From positions 472,246 through 515,516 of the forward strand of contig NZ_JADPJH010000022.1 in the NCBI RefSeq assembly GCF_023073315.1: a stretch of 43,271 nt of DNA, in the 5' to 3' direction. Shown piece after piece: positions 7,682 to 16,828 of the stretch. Each line of letters starts with the position of its first letter. Position 1 is the stretch's first letter. The stretch is from Bradyrhizobium sp. 1. GTDB lineage: Bacteria; Pseudomonadota; Alphaproteobacteria; Rhizobiales; Xanthobacteraceae. A program made the position numbers and the translations under genes. Below the pieces are notes generated by a model. The model did no database searches. It saw only the letters and a program-made list of their open reading frames with translations, and was not told where the DNA came from.

Positions 7682-8464
7682 ATGGTGACCTTCTACGGCA
7701 AAACCTTCGCCTCCCGCCTGCTGATCGGCAGCGCGCTCTATCCCTCGCCGGCGATCATGCAATCGGCGATCCGCGCCTCCGGTTCGAACATCGTGACGGT
7801 GTCGCTGCGCCGCGAATCCGCCGGCGGCAAGTCGGGCGATGCGTTCTGGAAGCTGATCCGCGAGCTCGATGTGGCCGTGCTGCCGAACACCGCCGGCTGC
7901 CGCACCGTGCGCGAAGCGGTGACGACCGCAAAGCTCGCGCGCGAATTGTTCGGCACGTCCTGGATCAAGCTGGAGGTGATCGCCGACAACGACACGCTGC
8001 AGCCCGACGTCGTTGGCCTGGTCGAAGCCGCCGGCATCCTGATCAAGGACGGCTTTGAAGTGTTCCCCTATTGCACCGAGGATCTCTCGGTCGCGAACCG
8101 CCTGGTCGATGCCGGCTGCAAGGTGGTGATGCCGTGGGCAGCTCCCATCGGCTCGGCCCGCGGCATCACCAACCGCGATGCGCTCAAGCTGATGCGCGAG
8201 CGGCTGCCCGACATCACGCTGGTGGTCGACGCCGGCATCGGTGCGCCCTCGCACGCCGCCGAAGCGCTCGAACTCGGCTATGACGCCGTGCTGCTCAACA
8301 CCGCCATCGCCAAAGCCGCTGATCCCGTCGCGATGGCCAACGCCTTCCGCCTCGGCTGTGATGCCGGCCGCTCCGCCTACGAAGCCGGGCTGATGAACGC
8401 CCGCGACTTCGCCTCCCCCTCCACCCCTGTCGTTGGGACCCCGTTCTGGCATGCCGTATCCTGA
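7682..8464 (+). CDS. thiG: Thiazole synthase ThiG
   Basis: A 260-residue TIM-barrel enzyme. It condenses 1-deoxyxylulose 5-phosphate, iminoglycine from ThiO and sulfur from ThiS thiocarboxylate into the thiazole phosphate. Family features visible: an N-terminal F-x-S-R-L-L-I-G-S-A, the N-T-A-G-C-R-T segment, the Schiff-base lysine in W-I-K-L-E-V-I, V-M-P-W-A-A-P-I-G-S-A-R-G, and V-V-D-A-G-I-G-A-P-S-H-A. Length fits the family. The start is ATG at 7682 with GAGGAG upstream. It overlaps thiE by 14 bases. Confidence 0.95.
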   Translation: MVTFYGKTFASRLLIGSALYPSPAIMQSAIRASGSNIVTVSLRRESAGGKSGDAFWKLIRELDVAVLPNTAGCRTVREAVTTAKLARELFGTSWIKLEVIADNDTLQPDVVGLVEAAGILIKDGFEVFPYCTEDLSVANRLVDAGCKVVMPWAAPIGSARGITNRDALKLMRERLPDITLVVDAGIGAPSHAAEALELGYDAVLLNTAIAKAADPVAMANAFRLGCDAGRSAYEAGLMNARDFASPSTPVVGTPFWHAVS

Positions 8465-9059
8465 TCGCTTCTATCCCGTCGTCGACAGCCTTGCCTGGGT
8501 CGAGCGTCTCACAAAGCTCGGCGTCGGCACCATCCAGCTGCGCGCGAAGGACCTCAACGATGCCGACGCGCTCCAGATCGTCACCGATGCGCTGGCGATC
8601 ACAAACGGCACGCAGGCCAAGCTCGTGGTGAACGATTATTGGCGCGCGGCAGTCGTTGCCGGCGCAAAATATCTGCATCTCGGCCAGGAAGATCTGGCGG
8701 ACGCGGATCTCAACGCGATCCACGAGGCCGGCCTGTCGCTCGGCGTTTCCACCCATGACGAGGCTGAGCTCGAAACCGCGCTTGCCGCAAAGCCCGATTA
8801 CGTCGCATTGGGCCCGATCTTCTTCACCACGCTGAAGTCGATGCGCTTCGAACCGCAGGGCATTCCAAAGATCGCGGAATGGAAGAAGCGTATCGGCACC
8901 ATCCCGCTGGTCGCGATCGGCGGCATCAAGTTCGAGCACGCTGCGGAGATCTTTGCCGCGGGCGCGGATTCGATTGCTGTCGTTTCCGACGTCACCCAGA
9001 ATGCCGACCCCGACGCACGGGTACGGCAATGGCTCGGCCTATCTGCGGAGGCGGCGTGA
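8451..9059 (+). CDS. thiE: Thiamine-phosphate synthase ThiE
   Basis: A 202-residue TIM-barrel enzyme that joins the pyrimidine pyrophosphate (HMP-PP) to thiazole phosphate to give thiamine phosphate. Visible motifs: I-Q-L-R-A-K-D near residue 27, V-N-D-Y, L-H-L-G-Q-E-D-L, S-T-H-D-E-A-E-L in place of the common S-x-H, Y-V-A-L-G-P-I-F-F-T-T, and V-A-I-G-G-I. The ATG at 8451 is preferred over an upstream TTG because the protein-like sequence starts there. It overlaps the thiG stop by 14 bases, so the two are probably translationally coupled. No thiD is in the window. Confidence 0.93.
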   Translation: MPYPDRFYPVVDSLAWVERLTKLGVGTIQLRAKDLNDADALQIVTDALAITNGTQAKLVVNDYWRAAVVAGAKYLHLGQEDLADADLNAIHEAGLSLGVSTHDEAELETALAAKPDYVALGPIFFTTLKSMRFEPQGIPKIAEWKKRIGTIPLVAIGGIKFEHAAEIFAAGADSIAVVSDVTQNADPDARVRQWLGLSAEAA

Positions 9060-9079
9060 TGCGCCTCGCTCTTTCCACT

Positions 9080-9166
9080 CGTCATTGCGGGGAGCCCTTG
9101 CGACGAAGCAATCCAGACTGCCTCGGCAGAGAGATTCTGGATTGCTTCGCTGCGCTCGCAATGACG
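9080..9166. repeat. Palindromic repeat between thiE and thiC
   Basis: An 87-bp imperfect inverted repeat. One arm starts CGTCATTGCG and includes CGAAGCAATCCAGA. The other includes TCTGGATTGCTTCG and ends CGCAATGACG. This pattern belongs to a palindromic family common between genes of Bradyrhizobium-type genomes (from general knowledge). It lies within the thi operon and could form a strong hairpin in the mRNA ahead of thiC. Confidence 0.85.
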
Positions 9167-9227
9167 GAGCAAGAACTCACCAGCGTCGCCCCGACGCACA
9201 CGCATACCAATTAAACCGGAGGATCCC

Positions 9228-11126
<1,899 letters not shown>

Positions 11127-11148
11127 GGGGGCGACGCTGCGCCAATCG

Positions 11149-11826
11149 TTACGGGAGCGGACGCAAACTACCGAACGGATCATAGCTCATACTTGCGCGC
11201 TGAGGATTTTCATAGTCTTCAGCGCGTTCTAGCTGTTTTCGGCAGGGGGGAATCCACATCAGTTGCGGCACCTGCGCTGTTGCATCTCTTTCCCAGACTA
11301 GCCAAGCGTAGCCAGTTGCAGTCGAGGCCTTTCGATCAAGACGACCCTTCACCATTGGAACGCGTTCGCTGAATTGCGCAAACTTTGTCGGCGGACGGTC
11401 GCGAAAGATCGCATTGTATCGACCTACGCTTTCTAGAAACACGCTACGAGCCAAAATGGCGACCCCTCTGCGAGCACCCCTCATGGCACGCAACACAAAT
11501 TCTTCAGCAAGGCGGAATGGCGGATTGGTGATTATCCAATCACATGAACCTTCTTCGATCGAAGATGTCACGAAATCGCGGATATCACCGTACTGATAGT
11601 CATAAGCATCTGATGACCTAACTGTTCGGAAATACTCGCCCAGCACTTTCGACATATGCCCCGCCCCGCATGCCGGCTCCCAACACGACTGCTCGATTAA
11701 GGTCTCCTTGGTCGGCAAGATGTGCTCAAGTAGCGCACGCGTTGCCCAAGGCGGCGTAGGGAAATCATCGGGGCTATCCCTTGCCTCGATTCGTTGGGAC
11801 ATAACAGCGTGCGACACATTTTGCAT
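11149..11826 (-). CDS. Phage-type DNA methyltransferase (N6-adenine-like)
   Basis: A 225-residue protein. The SAM-binding motif is W-E-P-A-C-G-A-G-H-M (about residues 47-57). The catalytic motif D-W-I-I-T-N-P-P-F (about 96-104) is the NPPF form of N6-adenine methyltransferases. The leading D-F-P-T-P-P-W-A-T-R-A-L-L segment is typical of small methyltransferases carried by prophages and islands. No restriction endonuclease gene adjoins it, so it is an orphan methylase. Its target is unknown. Codon use is less GC-rich than in thiC. The start could be ATG 11826 or ATG 11802 (M-S-Q-R-I). It faces the end of thiC and opens the accessory block. Confidence 0.82.
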   Translation of the reverse strand: MQNVSHAVMSQRIEARDSPDDFPTPPWATRALLEHILPTKETLIEQSCWEPACGAGHMSKVLGEYFRTVRSSDAYDYQYGDIRDFVTSSIEEGSCDWIITNPPFRLAEEFVLRAMRGARRGVAILARSVFLESVGRYNAIFRDRPPTKFAQFSERVPMVKGRLDRKASTATGYAWLVWERDATAQVPQLMWIPPCRKQLERAEDYENPQRASMSYDPFGSLRPLP

Positions 11827-11920
11827 AGCGTTCCCATTGAATTCGAATCACCACGCGAGTGTACGCCAACACGCAATGAGTGAAGGACGCAGTGGCTAGT
11901 ATTCGCCTGTCGAACGAAGT

Positions 11921-12208
11921 TTATTTCCGTTTGCCCCGGATAGCTTCGCTGACGCGACCATGGTTCACGTTAAACACCACCCCGATGTCTTGATGGGACA
12001 TACCGGGATTGTCCTTAGCGAATTCTCGGATTTCCTCCGCAAGCTCGGGCGTCATTGGCGTGCTTGTGGCCGGAGCTCTCGGTCCTGCTGCGGATCGTCG
12101 CCGAAGCTCTTCCGTCAGTTCCAGAAGCTCAGCAGCTTCCTTCGGATAATCGCCTTGAATCTGTCCGGCAATCTCGCGCATCTTCGTTGCGACTTCGGGT
12201 ATTTTCAT
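11921..12208 (-). CDS. Small helix-turn-helix protein
   Basis: A 95-residue protein. I chose the ATG at 12208 (M-K-I-P-E-V-A) because GGAG lies about 7 bases before it. The N-terminal half is helical and Glu/Arg-rich, possibly a dimerisation segment. The C-terminal 30 residues, P-G-M-S-H-Q-D-I-G-V-V-F-N-V-N-H-G-R-V-S-E-A, form a helix-turn-helix of the type seen in small phage or island DNA-binding proteins. It lies upstream of the methyltransferase on the same strand across a 94-bp gap, so the two could share a transcript. Regulation of neighbouring genes is an inference. Confidence 0.72.
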   Translation of the reverse strand: MKIPEVATKMREIAGQIQGDYPKEAAELLELTEELRRRSAAGPRAPATSTPMTPELAEEIREFAKDNPGMSHQDIGVVFNVNHGRVSEAIRGKRK

Positions 12209-12284
12209 ATTGGCTCCAAATGAATACGAGATCAATTTTTTACGAGTATGTATTCTACTATACTACTATAAAGAGCAATTGGAA

Positions 12285-12551
12285 ATGGATTTCAGCTCGC
12301 AAGAGAAGGCGCGACGCTTAGCCGAGGTCGGGCACTACTACGCCCATCTCCACAACCGCTTCTGGAGCGCGATCCATGAGGCGGGCATCACGCCGCGGCG
12401 CTATCAGCCGAGCGAGTTCGCCGGGCTGCTGCATCTCGGGATCAGCTTCACCAATCTGTCCAAGTCGGGCGCCGGGATGGTTCACCAGATCGCGGCCGCA
12501 TCGATCGACGTGCCGGGGTTCAAGGCCCGGCTGTCTTTTAGACCAAGCTGA
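12285..12551 (+). pseudogene. Truncated copy of the DNA glycosylase gene
   Basis: Bases 12318-12532 match 15336-15550 of the intact glycosylase gene without gaps. By hand count about 28 of 211 positions differ, near 87% identity. The fragment holds the middle of the protein, from E-V-G-H-Y-Y-A-H to V-P-G-F-K-A-R, about 70 codons. It lacks the N-terminal G-T-A-A-S motif and the C-terminal L-P-S-P-S-G motif, so it cannot be an active enzyme. A short open frame (ATG at 12285, AT-rich leader) runs through it to a stop at 12551. It marks the left part of the accessory block and is best read as a relic. Confidence 0.88.
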
Positions 12552-12586
12552 ATGCAAGCCGCAGCCGATCACCCTTGGAGCGAATC

Positions 12587-13333
12587 CTATTTTTGTTTCG
12601 TCGATGCTGGTGGCGTGGTCACGCTGGGTGGAGGCGTCGGCAAGGCGGGTTGCGGCGAGGATACGGGTAAGGCAGTTTGCGTTGCCGAAGGCAGTGGACT
12701 TGGTGTCACGGCTGCCGCCGCCGGTCTGACGGCGGGAGTAGAGATCACACGCTCACTATCATGCTTACCATTCAGAGATACACCTCCTAGTGCCGCCAAC
12801 AGAATGGACGTCAGAACCAAGACGACCATCATAGGCTTATAGAACAGCTCCAGCTTGCCATCGGAATGCAGGAGGCCCTTCTCTTTGAATCTCTCGTGGC
12901 GAACAAAAATTTTAGCGGCCAGCCAAATGACGCCCGTTGGTTTGAAGAAGCTTTCCCGGCCGATCTGATCACTCAACGCGAGTTCGGGTAGCTGCTCTCG
13001 ATATTTGTTCTCGATTGCGATCGCATGATTCACCGAACCCTTTAAAAGCCTATGAAACCAATACCGGTCCATGAAGTAGAACAGCATCGTAACAAAGACG
13101 CCGAATATCGGCACAACGGTTGCGAATTGAATGTTGACCCGAGAGACCGAGAGAGAGAGTTTCTTGTCAAGCAAGAAGCCAATCGACGCGAATAAGGCCA
13201 ACAGCATTGTTACGAAAAGACCGCGTATCCGCATCCCAATGTCGTTGAAATGCATTTGCACACCGACGACCGTTTTCCAAACGTCGGCAATTTGCTTCGC
13301 CCGCTCATCTCGCAGCCGAAGATCACTGGCCAT
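12587..13333 (-). CDS. Membrane protein of unknown family with Pro-rich tail
   Basis: A 248-residue protein. The ATG at 13333 has GGAG about 8 bases upstream and lies inside the end of the HAD gene, an 11-base overlap that suggests coupled translation. Layout: an N-terminal amphipathic segment with the striking K-T-V-V-G-V-Q-M-H-F-N-D-I-G-M-R-I-R motif (about residues 21-38), two close transmembrane helices (about 40-57 and 69-86), D-R-Y-W-F-H-R-L-L-K-G and a cytoplasmic helical region. A third transmembrane helix (about 168-187) follows, and then a 55-residue Pro/Ala/Ser/Thr tail. I do not recognise a named family. Membrane effectors of defence systems can look like this, but that is only a resemblance. 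Confidence 0.75.
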   Translation of the reverse strand: MASDLRLRDERAKQIADVWKTVVGVQMHFNDIGMRIRGLFVTMLLALFASIGFLLDKKLSLSVSRVNIQFATVVPIFGVFVTMLFYFMDRYWFHRLLKGSVNHAIAIENKYREQLPELALSDQIGRESFFKPTGVIWLAAKIFVRHERFKEKGLLHSDGKLELFYKPMMVVLVLTSILLAALGGVSLNGKHDSERVISTPAVRPAAAAVTPSPLPSATQTALPVSSPQPALPTPPPSVTTPPASTKQK

Positions 13334-14195
13334 GAAAATCTCCAAACTCAAACATTTCTGTGAGCTGCGCGAAGCTCTTATCGAGAACGTGCGTCGGATT
13401 TACGTCTCGTTGCTTTATCGTTTGTTCGCGCTGAACCTCATCAGGAGACCAATGAGTGACGTCAATTAGCAGCTGATACTCAGGCCGCTTGTGCGCTTGA
13501 CCATACTTGGCCCAAACGTCTTCTACGCCGCAATCAAGTGCCATCGCGACATCTTTGAAAAGATTATCGCCGATGTAAACGCAGTCGCGCTTATTTAAGT
13601 TCAGATCAGCAATAATCGCATCTAGGACTGCCGTATCGGGCTTCTTCGATCCACGCGGCGTGAACTCCTGTTTGGAGTATTTCAGTTCATAGTGAGAGGC
13701 CGGATAGTTCCGGAGGTCGCTTTCACTGAGCCCTTCGGGTAGCCGATGATCCTCTGGGCAAAAAACATAGTTGAGCACCCCATCTAAACCCAGGCGCCGT
13801 ATGCGATAGTTAGAATAGAAGGCCATCGATTCTGTGTAGCCAATTATTCGGGTCCCCTTACCTTTGATCTTCAAGAGGGTTTCCGCGACGGTGGGGAACA
13901 GGACTAGGTGATCGCGTCGCTTACGGCGAAAGATTTCAATAGCCGGAGCAAATACCTCTGTGGCCTTACGACCACGAAGAATAGGCCTCAGAGAAGGTAT
14001 CTCTTCAATCAGAAAAGAATACTCGGAAGTTCCGTGTTTCTGGTGGACAGCTGCAATCTCGGGAACGAGCACATCCTTGGCTATTCCGCTAATGTCCACG
14101 ATGCTGTCGAGCATCGACGAGAAGCACGCGAACCAGAGATCTACCCAATCGAAGAGCGTATTATCTAGGTCAGTGATTAGAGCAGTCTTTTTCAT
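13323..14195 (-). CDS. HAD-superfamily hydrolase, accessory-block cargo
   Basis: A 290-residue protein starting at ATG 14195 (M-K-K-T-A-L-I-T-D-L-D-N-T). A second ATG at 14210 is possible; neither has a strong ribosome-binding site. HAD motif I is D-L-D-N-T-L-F-D, with both catalytic aspartates. Motif II is the Thr in G-Y-T-E-S, motif III the Lys in S-K-K-P-D, and motif IV G-D-N-L-F-K-D-V. All are intact, so a phosphatase is expected. A large helical cap lies between motifs I and II, and about 60 extra residues follow the core. The substrate is unknown. It is the first gene of a coupled pair with the membrane protein. Confidence 0.82.
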   Translation of the reverse strand: MKKTALITDLDNTLFDWVDLWFACFSSMLDSIVDISGIAKDVLVPEIAAVHQKHGTSEYSFLIEEIPSLRPILRGRKATEVFAPAIEIFRRKRRDHLVLFPTVAETLLKIKGKGTRIIGYTESMAFYSNYRIRRLGLDGVLNYVFCPEDHRLPEGLSESDLRNYPASHYELKYSKQEFTPRGSKKPDTAVLDAIIADLNLNKRDCVYIGDNLFKDVAMALDCGVEDVWAKYGQAHKRPEYQLLIDVTHWSPDEVQREQTIKQRDVNPTHVLDKSFAQLTEMFEFGDFHGQ

Positions 14196-14344
14196 TCTTG
14201 GACGTCTCATGCTAGAGCGGTACGGCACATCCTCAGGGACGCGCTTCAATCAGCACTTATTGCGCCTATCGTGTGCATCGTGAAGCCAAGTTGATGCCTG
14301 ACTTCGCCTAATGGCTCGCTCATCAAGATCAATCCACCACCTCA

Positions 14345-14373
14345 CGACTAAAACAAAACGTGAACACTGTCAA
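14345..14373 (-). promoter_or_regulatory. Possible promoter for the HAD/membrane pair
   Basis: On the minus strand a perfect TTGACA (14373-14368) is followed after 17 bases by TAGTCG, a weak -10. It lies about 150-170 bases upstream of the HAD start in an otherwise gene-free gap (14196-14551). Nothing else stands out in that gap. The call rests mainly on the -35 hexamer. Confidence 0.3.
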
Positions 14374-14551
14374 GATTTGTCCAGAAGCCGGCCTGAACGA
14401 GCGCGATCGCGAAGGCCTCCTCTTGTGATTAGCCAAGCCCATCGGACGCTGGCACCGGGGCAATAGCTGGCACAATGGATTCGTAGTCTAATCGGCTACC
14501 TTACCCTCGGGTCGAAGACCATTCGTTCATCGAGACATCCAGAGAGCAAGA

Positions 14552-15151
14552 ATGCCTTTAGGCGCCGACTACCAAGATGCAGTTTCGTTTTTTCAGCGCG
14601 CCTTTACAGTTGTGCTCGCGCTCGCACTGAGCGAGGCGTTCAAGCAAGCCATCGCGGATAAGGCGACCAAACCCGATGAACAGATTGTTTATTGGGAGCG
14701 CTTGCCAACTCTCCTTGGTTTTTTGCTGCTAATTTTCCCGTTCTTTCATGGGATGAGCCGCCACATCTTCCGGGCGTATCTGGACGTTAAAAGCGTACCT
14801 GCCTTCTATTCCAGTTTTCTTATGATAGACGGCGTTGTCTTCATGCTGGAGTCCGCGATCTTCTTTGTTATGTCGCGGGCTCTTTCGCCGGGCCAATGGA
14901 AAAGCTTCTATTGGTGTGTTCTGGCGTTGATGGTTATTGACACGCTTTGGGCGATCTCAGCTTATTTTCGCGGCGCCCCTGTCGTCCCTTGGATTGAACT
15001 GAACTTGGTGTTGGCCTCAATATGTTTGCTGGTGCTGTTCTTTTTTAGGGTCTCGAAGAGCATCGTCCCGCCCATCATTATCGCTGTCACGATTTTGGGG
15101 ACTACCACCGTAAGCTATATTCAAATGTGGGAGTTCTATTTTGGAAAGTAG
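14552..15151 (+). CDS. Six-helix membrane protein of unknown function
   Basis: A 199-residue integral membrane protein. It has an amphipathic N-terminus (D-Y-Q-D-A-V-S-F-F-Q-R-A-F) and about six hydrophobic helices: roughly residues 15-32, 48-66, 85-108, 119-135, 147-165 and 170-190. Loops are short. No transporter, enzyme or receptor signature is visible. The ATG at 14552 follows AGAGAGCAAG. Base composition is clearly less GC-rich than in housekeeping neighbours. It is divergent from the HAD/membrane pair and lies between that pair and the intact glycosylase gene. Association with the pair is by location only. Confidence 0.72.
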   Translation: MPLGADYQDAVSFFQRAFTVVLALALSEAFKQAIADKATKPDEQIVYWERLPTLLGFLLLIFPFFHGMSRHIFRAYLDVKSVPAFYSSFLMIDGVVFMLESAIFFVMSRALSPGQWKSFYWCVLALMVIDTLWAISAYFRGAPVVPWIELNLVLASICLLVLFFFRVSKSIVPPIIIAVTILGTTTVSYIQMWEFYFGK

Positions 15152-15156
15152 CGAGC

Positions 15157-15229
15157 GTAGCCCGGATGCGCGAAGCGAAATCCGGGATTGACAGCGGCCG
15201 CGCATCTCGCTGACGCTCATGCGGGCTAC
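15157..15229. repeat. Palindromic repeat (GTAGCCCGGATG type)
   Basis: GTAGCCCGGATG at 15157-15168 is matched by CGGGCTAC at 15222-15229. An inner hairpin CCCGGAT/ATCCGGG lies in the left half. This is one of the dispersed rhizobial palindromic families. It covers an upstream ATG (15219) of the glycosylase frame and closes the accessory block on the right. Confidence 0.8.
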
Positions 15230-15239
15230 AACTCTGCGG

Positions 15240-15767
15240 ATGGATGATTTGCCCGCACCCGAGCCCCACCGCCTCCCCGACCAACTCCTTCCCGACCTCC
15301 GCCTCGTCTTCGTCGGCACCGCCGCCTCGACGCGCTCGGCCGAGCTCGGGCACTACTACGCCCATCCCGGCAACCGCTTCTGGCGCGCGATCCATGAGGC
15401 TGGGATCACGCCGCGGCGGTATCAGCCGGGCGAGTTCGCATCGCTGATCGAGCTCGGGATCGGCTTCACCGATCTCTCCAAGTCGGGCGCCGGGATGGAT
15501 CACCAGATCGCGGCTGAGTCGATCGACGTGCCCGGCTTCAGGGCCAAGATCGAAACATATCGGCCGAGGACGGTTGCGTTCACGAGCAAGAAGGCGGCGA
15601 GCTTGTTTTACGGCAGGCCATCGAACCGGATTGCGCTGGGGCGGCAGAAGCGCGATGCAGGCTTGCCCGAGGTGTTCGTGCTGCCGTCGCCGTCGGGGGC
15701 TGCGTCGGGGCGTTGGACGCTGGAGCCCTGGCGGGAGTTGGCGGCGTGGATCGCTCGCGCGCGCTGA
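15240..15767 (+). CDS. Mismatch-specific uracil-DNA glycosylase family protein
   Basis: A 175-residue UDG-superfamily enzyme of the MUG/TDG-like branch. It has the N-terminal V-F-V-G-T-A-A-S motif, the A-H-P-G-N-R-F-W segment typical of Mug, G-I-G-F-T-D-L-S-K-S-G-A-G, and the C-terminal L-P-S-P-S-G-A-A motif that inserts into DNA. It should excise uracil or thymine opposite guanine, or related lesions. The G-T-A-A-S motif differs from the G-I-N-P-G of E. coli Mug, so the exact substrate is uncertain. I prefer the ATG at 15240 because the upstream ATG lies in a palindromic repeat. A diverged internal fragment of the same gene is at 12318-12532. Confidence 0.85.
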   Translation: MDDLPAPEPHRLPDQLLPDLRLVFVGTAASTRSAELGHYYAHPGNRFWRAIHEAGITPRRYQPGEFASLIELGIGFTDLSKSGAGMDHQIAAESIDVPGFRAKIETYRPRTVAFTSKKAASLFYGRPSNRIALGRQKRDAGLPEVFVLPSPSGAASGRWTLEPWRELAAWIARAR

Positions 15768-15798
15768 ACGGCGCACTCACGAATTGCCTCTGCTCTCG

Positions 15799-15925
15799 TG
15801 TCCCGGGCAAGCGCAGCGCAGACCCGGGACCCAGAAGGTCCGGCATGCGTTCGCCATGGGCCCCGGCTCTGCAGCGCATCACGCCGCAAGTGGCGGCGCG
15901 CTGCACTGCGTCCGGGGCACGCCGC
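15799..15925. repeat. Palindromic repeat (TCCCGGGCAAGCG / GGGACCCAG type)
   Basis: Contains CGTGTCCCGGG...CCCGGGACCCAGAAGG, then GGGCCCCGGCTCTGCAGCGCATCAC and GTCCGGGGCACG. The same words recur at 25299-25381 and 43145-43271, so it is a dispersed family of inverted elements. It fills most of the 242-bp gap between the glycosylase and GST genes. Confidence 0.8.
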
Positions 15926-16009
15926 CACTCGCACTTCGCACTAGCCTGTCGGAATCCCTCCCGCCCGTTCGTCCTCTGAAACAACGCCCAATCACCCCGG
16001 AGCCCCCCG

Positions 16010-16657
16010 ATGCCCATCATCACCGCCTTTGAAAGCTCGCCCGACCGCGGCCGGGGACAGGCGCGCGACATGCGGGTGCGCTGGGCGTTCGAGGAGGTCG
16101 GGCAGACGTACGATGTTCGCCTCATCTCGTTCAAGGCGATGAAGGAGCCGGCACATCTTGCGCTGCATCCGTTCGGGCAAATCCCGACCTTTGAGGACGG
16201 CGACCTCACCCTGTTCGAGACCGGCGCGATCGTGCTGCATATCGCCGAACGCCATGATGGATTGCTGCCGAAGGATGCCAACGCCCGAGCGCGCGCGATT
16301 GCGTGGATGTTCGCCGCGCTGAACACGCTGGAGCCGCCGATCGTCGAGCTCGGGATGGCGATGCTGTTTGAGCGCGACAAGAGCTGGTACGAGGAGCGCT
16401 TGCCTGTCCTGAAGGATCGCGTTCGTGTCAGGCTCGGCGAATTGTCGCGTCGCCTCGGCGGTGTCGACTGGCTCGACGGCGCGTTCAGTGCCGGCGATCT
16501 CATGATGGTGACCGTGCTGCGCCGGCTGAACGCAACGGGATTGCTGGACGAATATCCTGATATCGCCGCCTATGTCGCCCGCGGCGAAGCGCGGCCGGCG
16601 TTCCGGCGCGCGTTCGATGCGCAGTTGGCGGTGTTTACGGCTGCATCGGGTTCGTAG
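16010..16657 (+). CDS. Glutathione S-transferase family protein
   Basis: A 215-residue two-domain protein. The N-terminal thioredoxin-like domain has F-G-Q-I-P-T-F-E-D-G, with the cis-Pro that contacts glutathione, and then L-F-E-T-G-A-I, the E-(S/T)-x-A-I glutathione-binding motif. The C-terminal helical domain includes S-A-G-D-L-M-M-V-T-V-L-R-R, the usual N-capping box. It probably conjugates or reduces small electrophiles with glutathione; substrate unknown. The stop lies inside the left arm of the following inverted repeat. Confidence 0.88.
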   Translation: MPIITAFESSPDRGRGQARDMRVRWAFEEVGQTYDVRLISFKAMKEPAHLALHPFGQIPTFEDGDLTLFETGAIVLHIAERHDGLLPKDANARARAIAWMFAALNTLEPPIVELGMAMLFERDKSWYEERLPVLKDRVRVRLGELSRRLGGVDWLDGAFSAGDLMMVTVLRRLNATGLLDEYPDIAAYVARGEARPAFRRAFDAQLAVFTAASGS

Positions 16658-16818
16658 GGTGGGTTAGTCGTACTGCGTCTTAGCCCTGCAGATACGCGAA
16701 GCGAATCTGCAGGGCGTCAGCCACCACGTCTGTCTCCGCGGACAAAGAAGAGGTGGGTTACGCCTTGCGCCGTCATGCGTGGAGAGAGGGAGTTTGTGGG
16801 CGGCTAACCCACCCTACG
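16653..16818. repeat. Inverted-repeat element (CGTAGGGTGGGTTAG family), copy 1
   Basis: Perfect 15-bp terminal inverted repeats (16653-16667 and 16804-16818) enclose 136 bp. An inner hairpin CCCTGCAGAT/ATCTGCAGGG has a 10-bp stem. There is no coding sequence inside. It fills the gap between a GST gene, overlapping its stop, and the DUF6429-like gene. A related element is at 17914-18011. Confidence 0.9.
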
Positions 16819-16828
16819 AAGCAGGGCA

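Noticed and set aside
12285..12551. A functional short glycosylase gene.
   Set aside because: It lacks both the N-terminal and C-terminal catalytic motifs and carries only the central third of the intact neighbour.
12587..13333. SLATT-type two-helix effector.
   Set aside because: Two close helices are present, but a third helix and a long Pro-rich tail do not fit, and no SLOG, SMODS or nucleotide-sensing partner is nearby.
14440..14480. Sigma-54 promoter from the TGGCAC words near 14450 and 14470.
   Set aside because: No GC element at the required spacing.
11127..15240. Integrative element with attachment sites.
   Set aside because: No integrase, tRNA or exact short direct repeat at the block ends was found. 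The only long match is the diverged glycosylase fragment.
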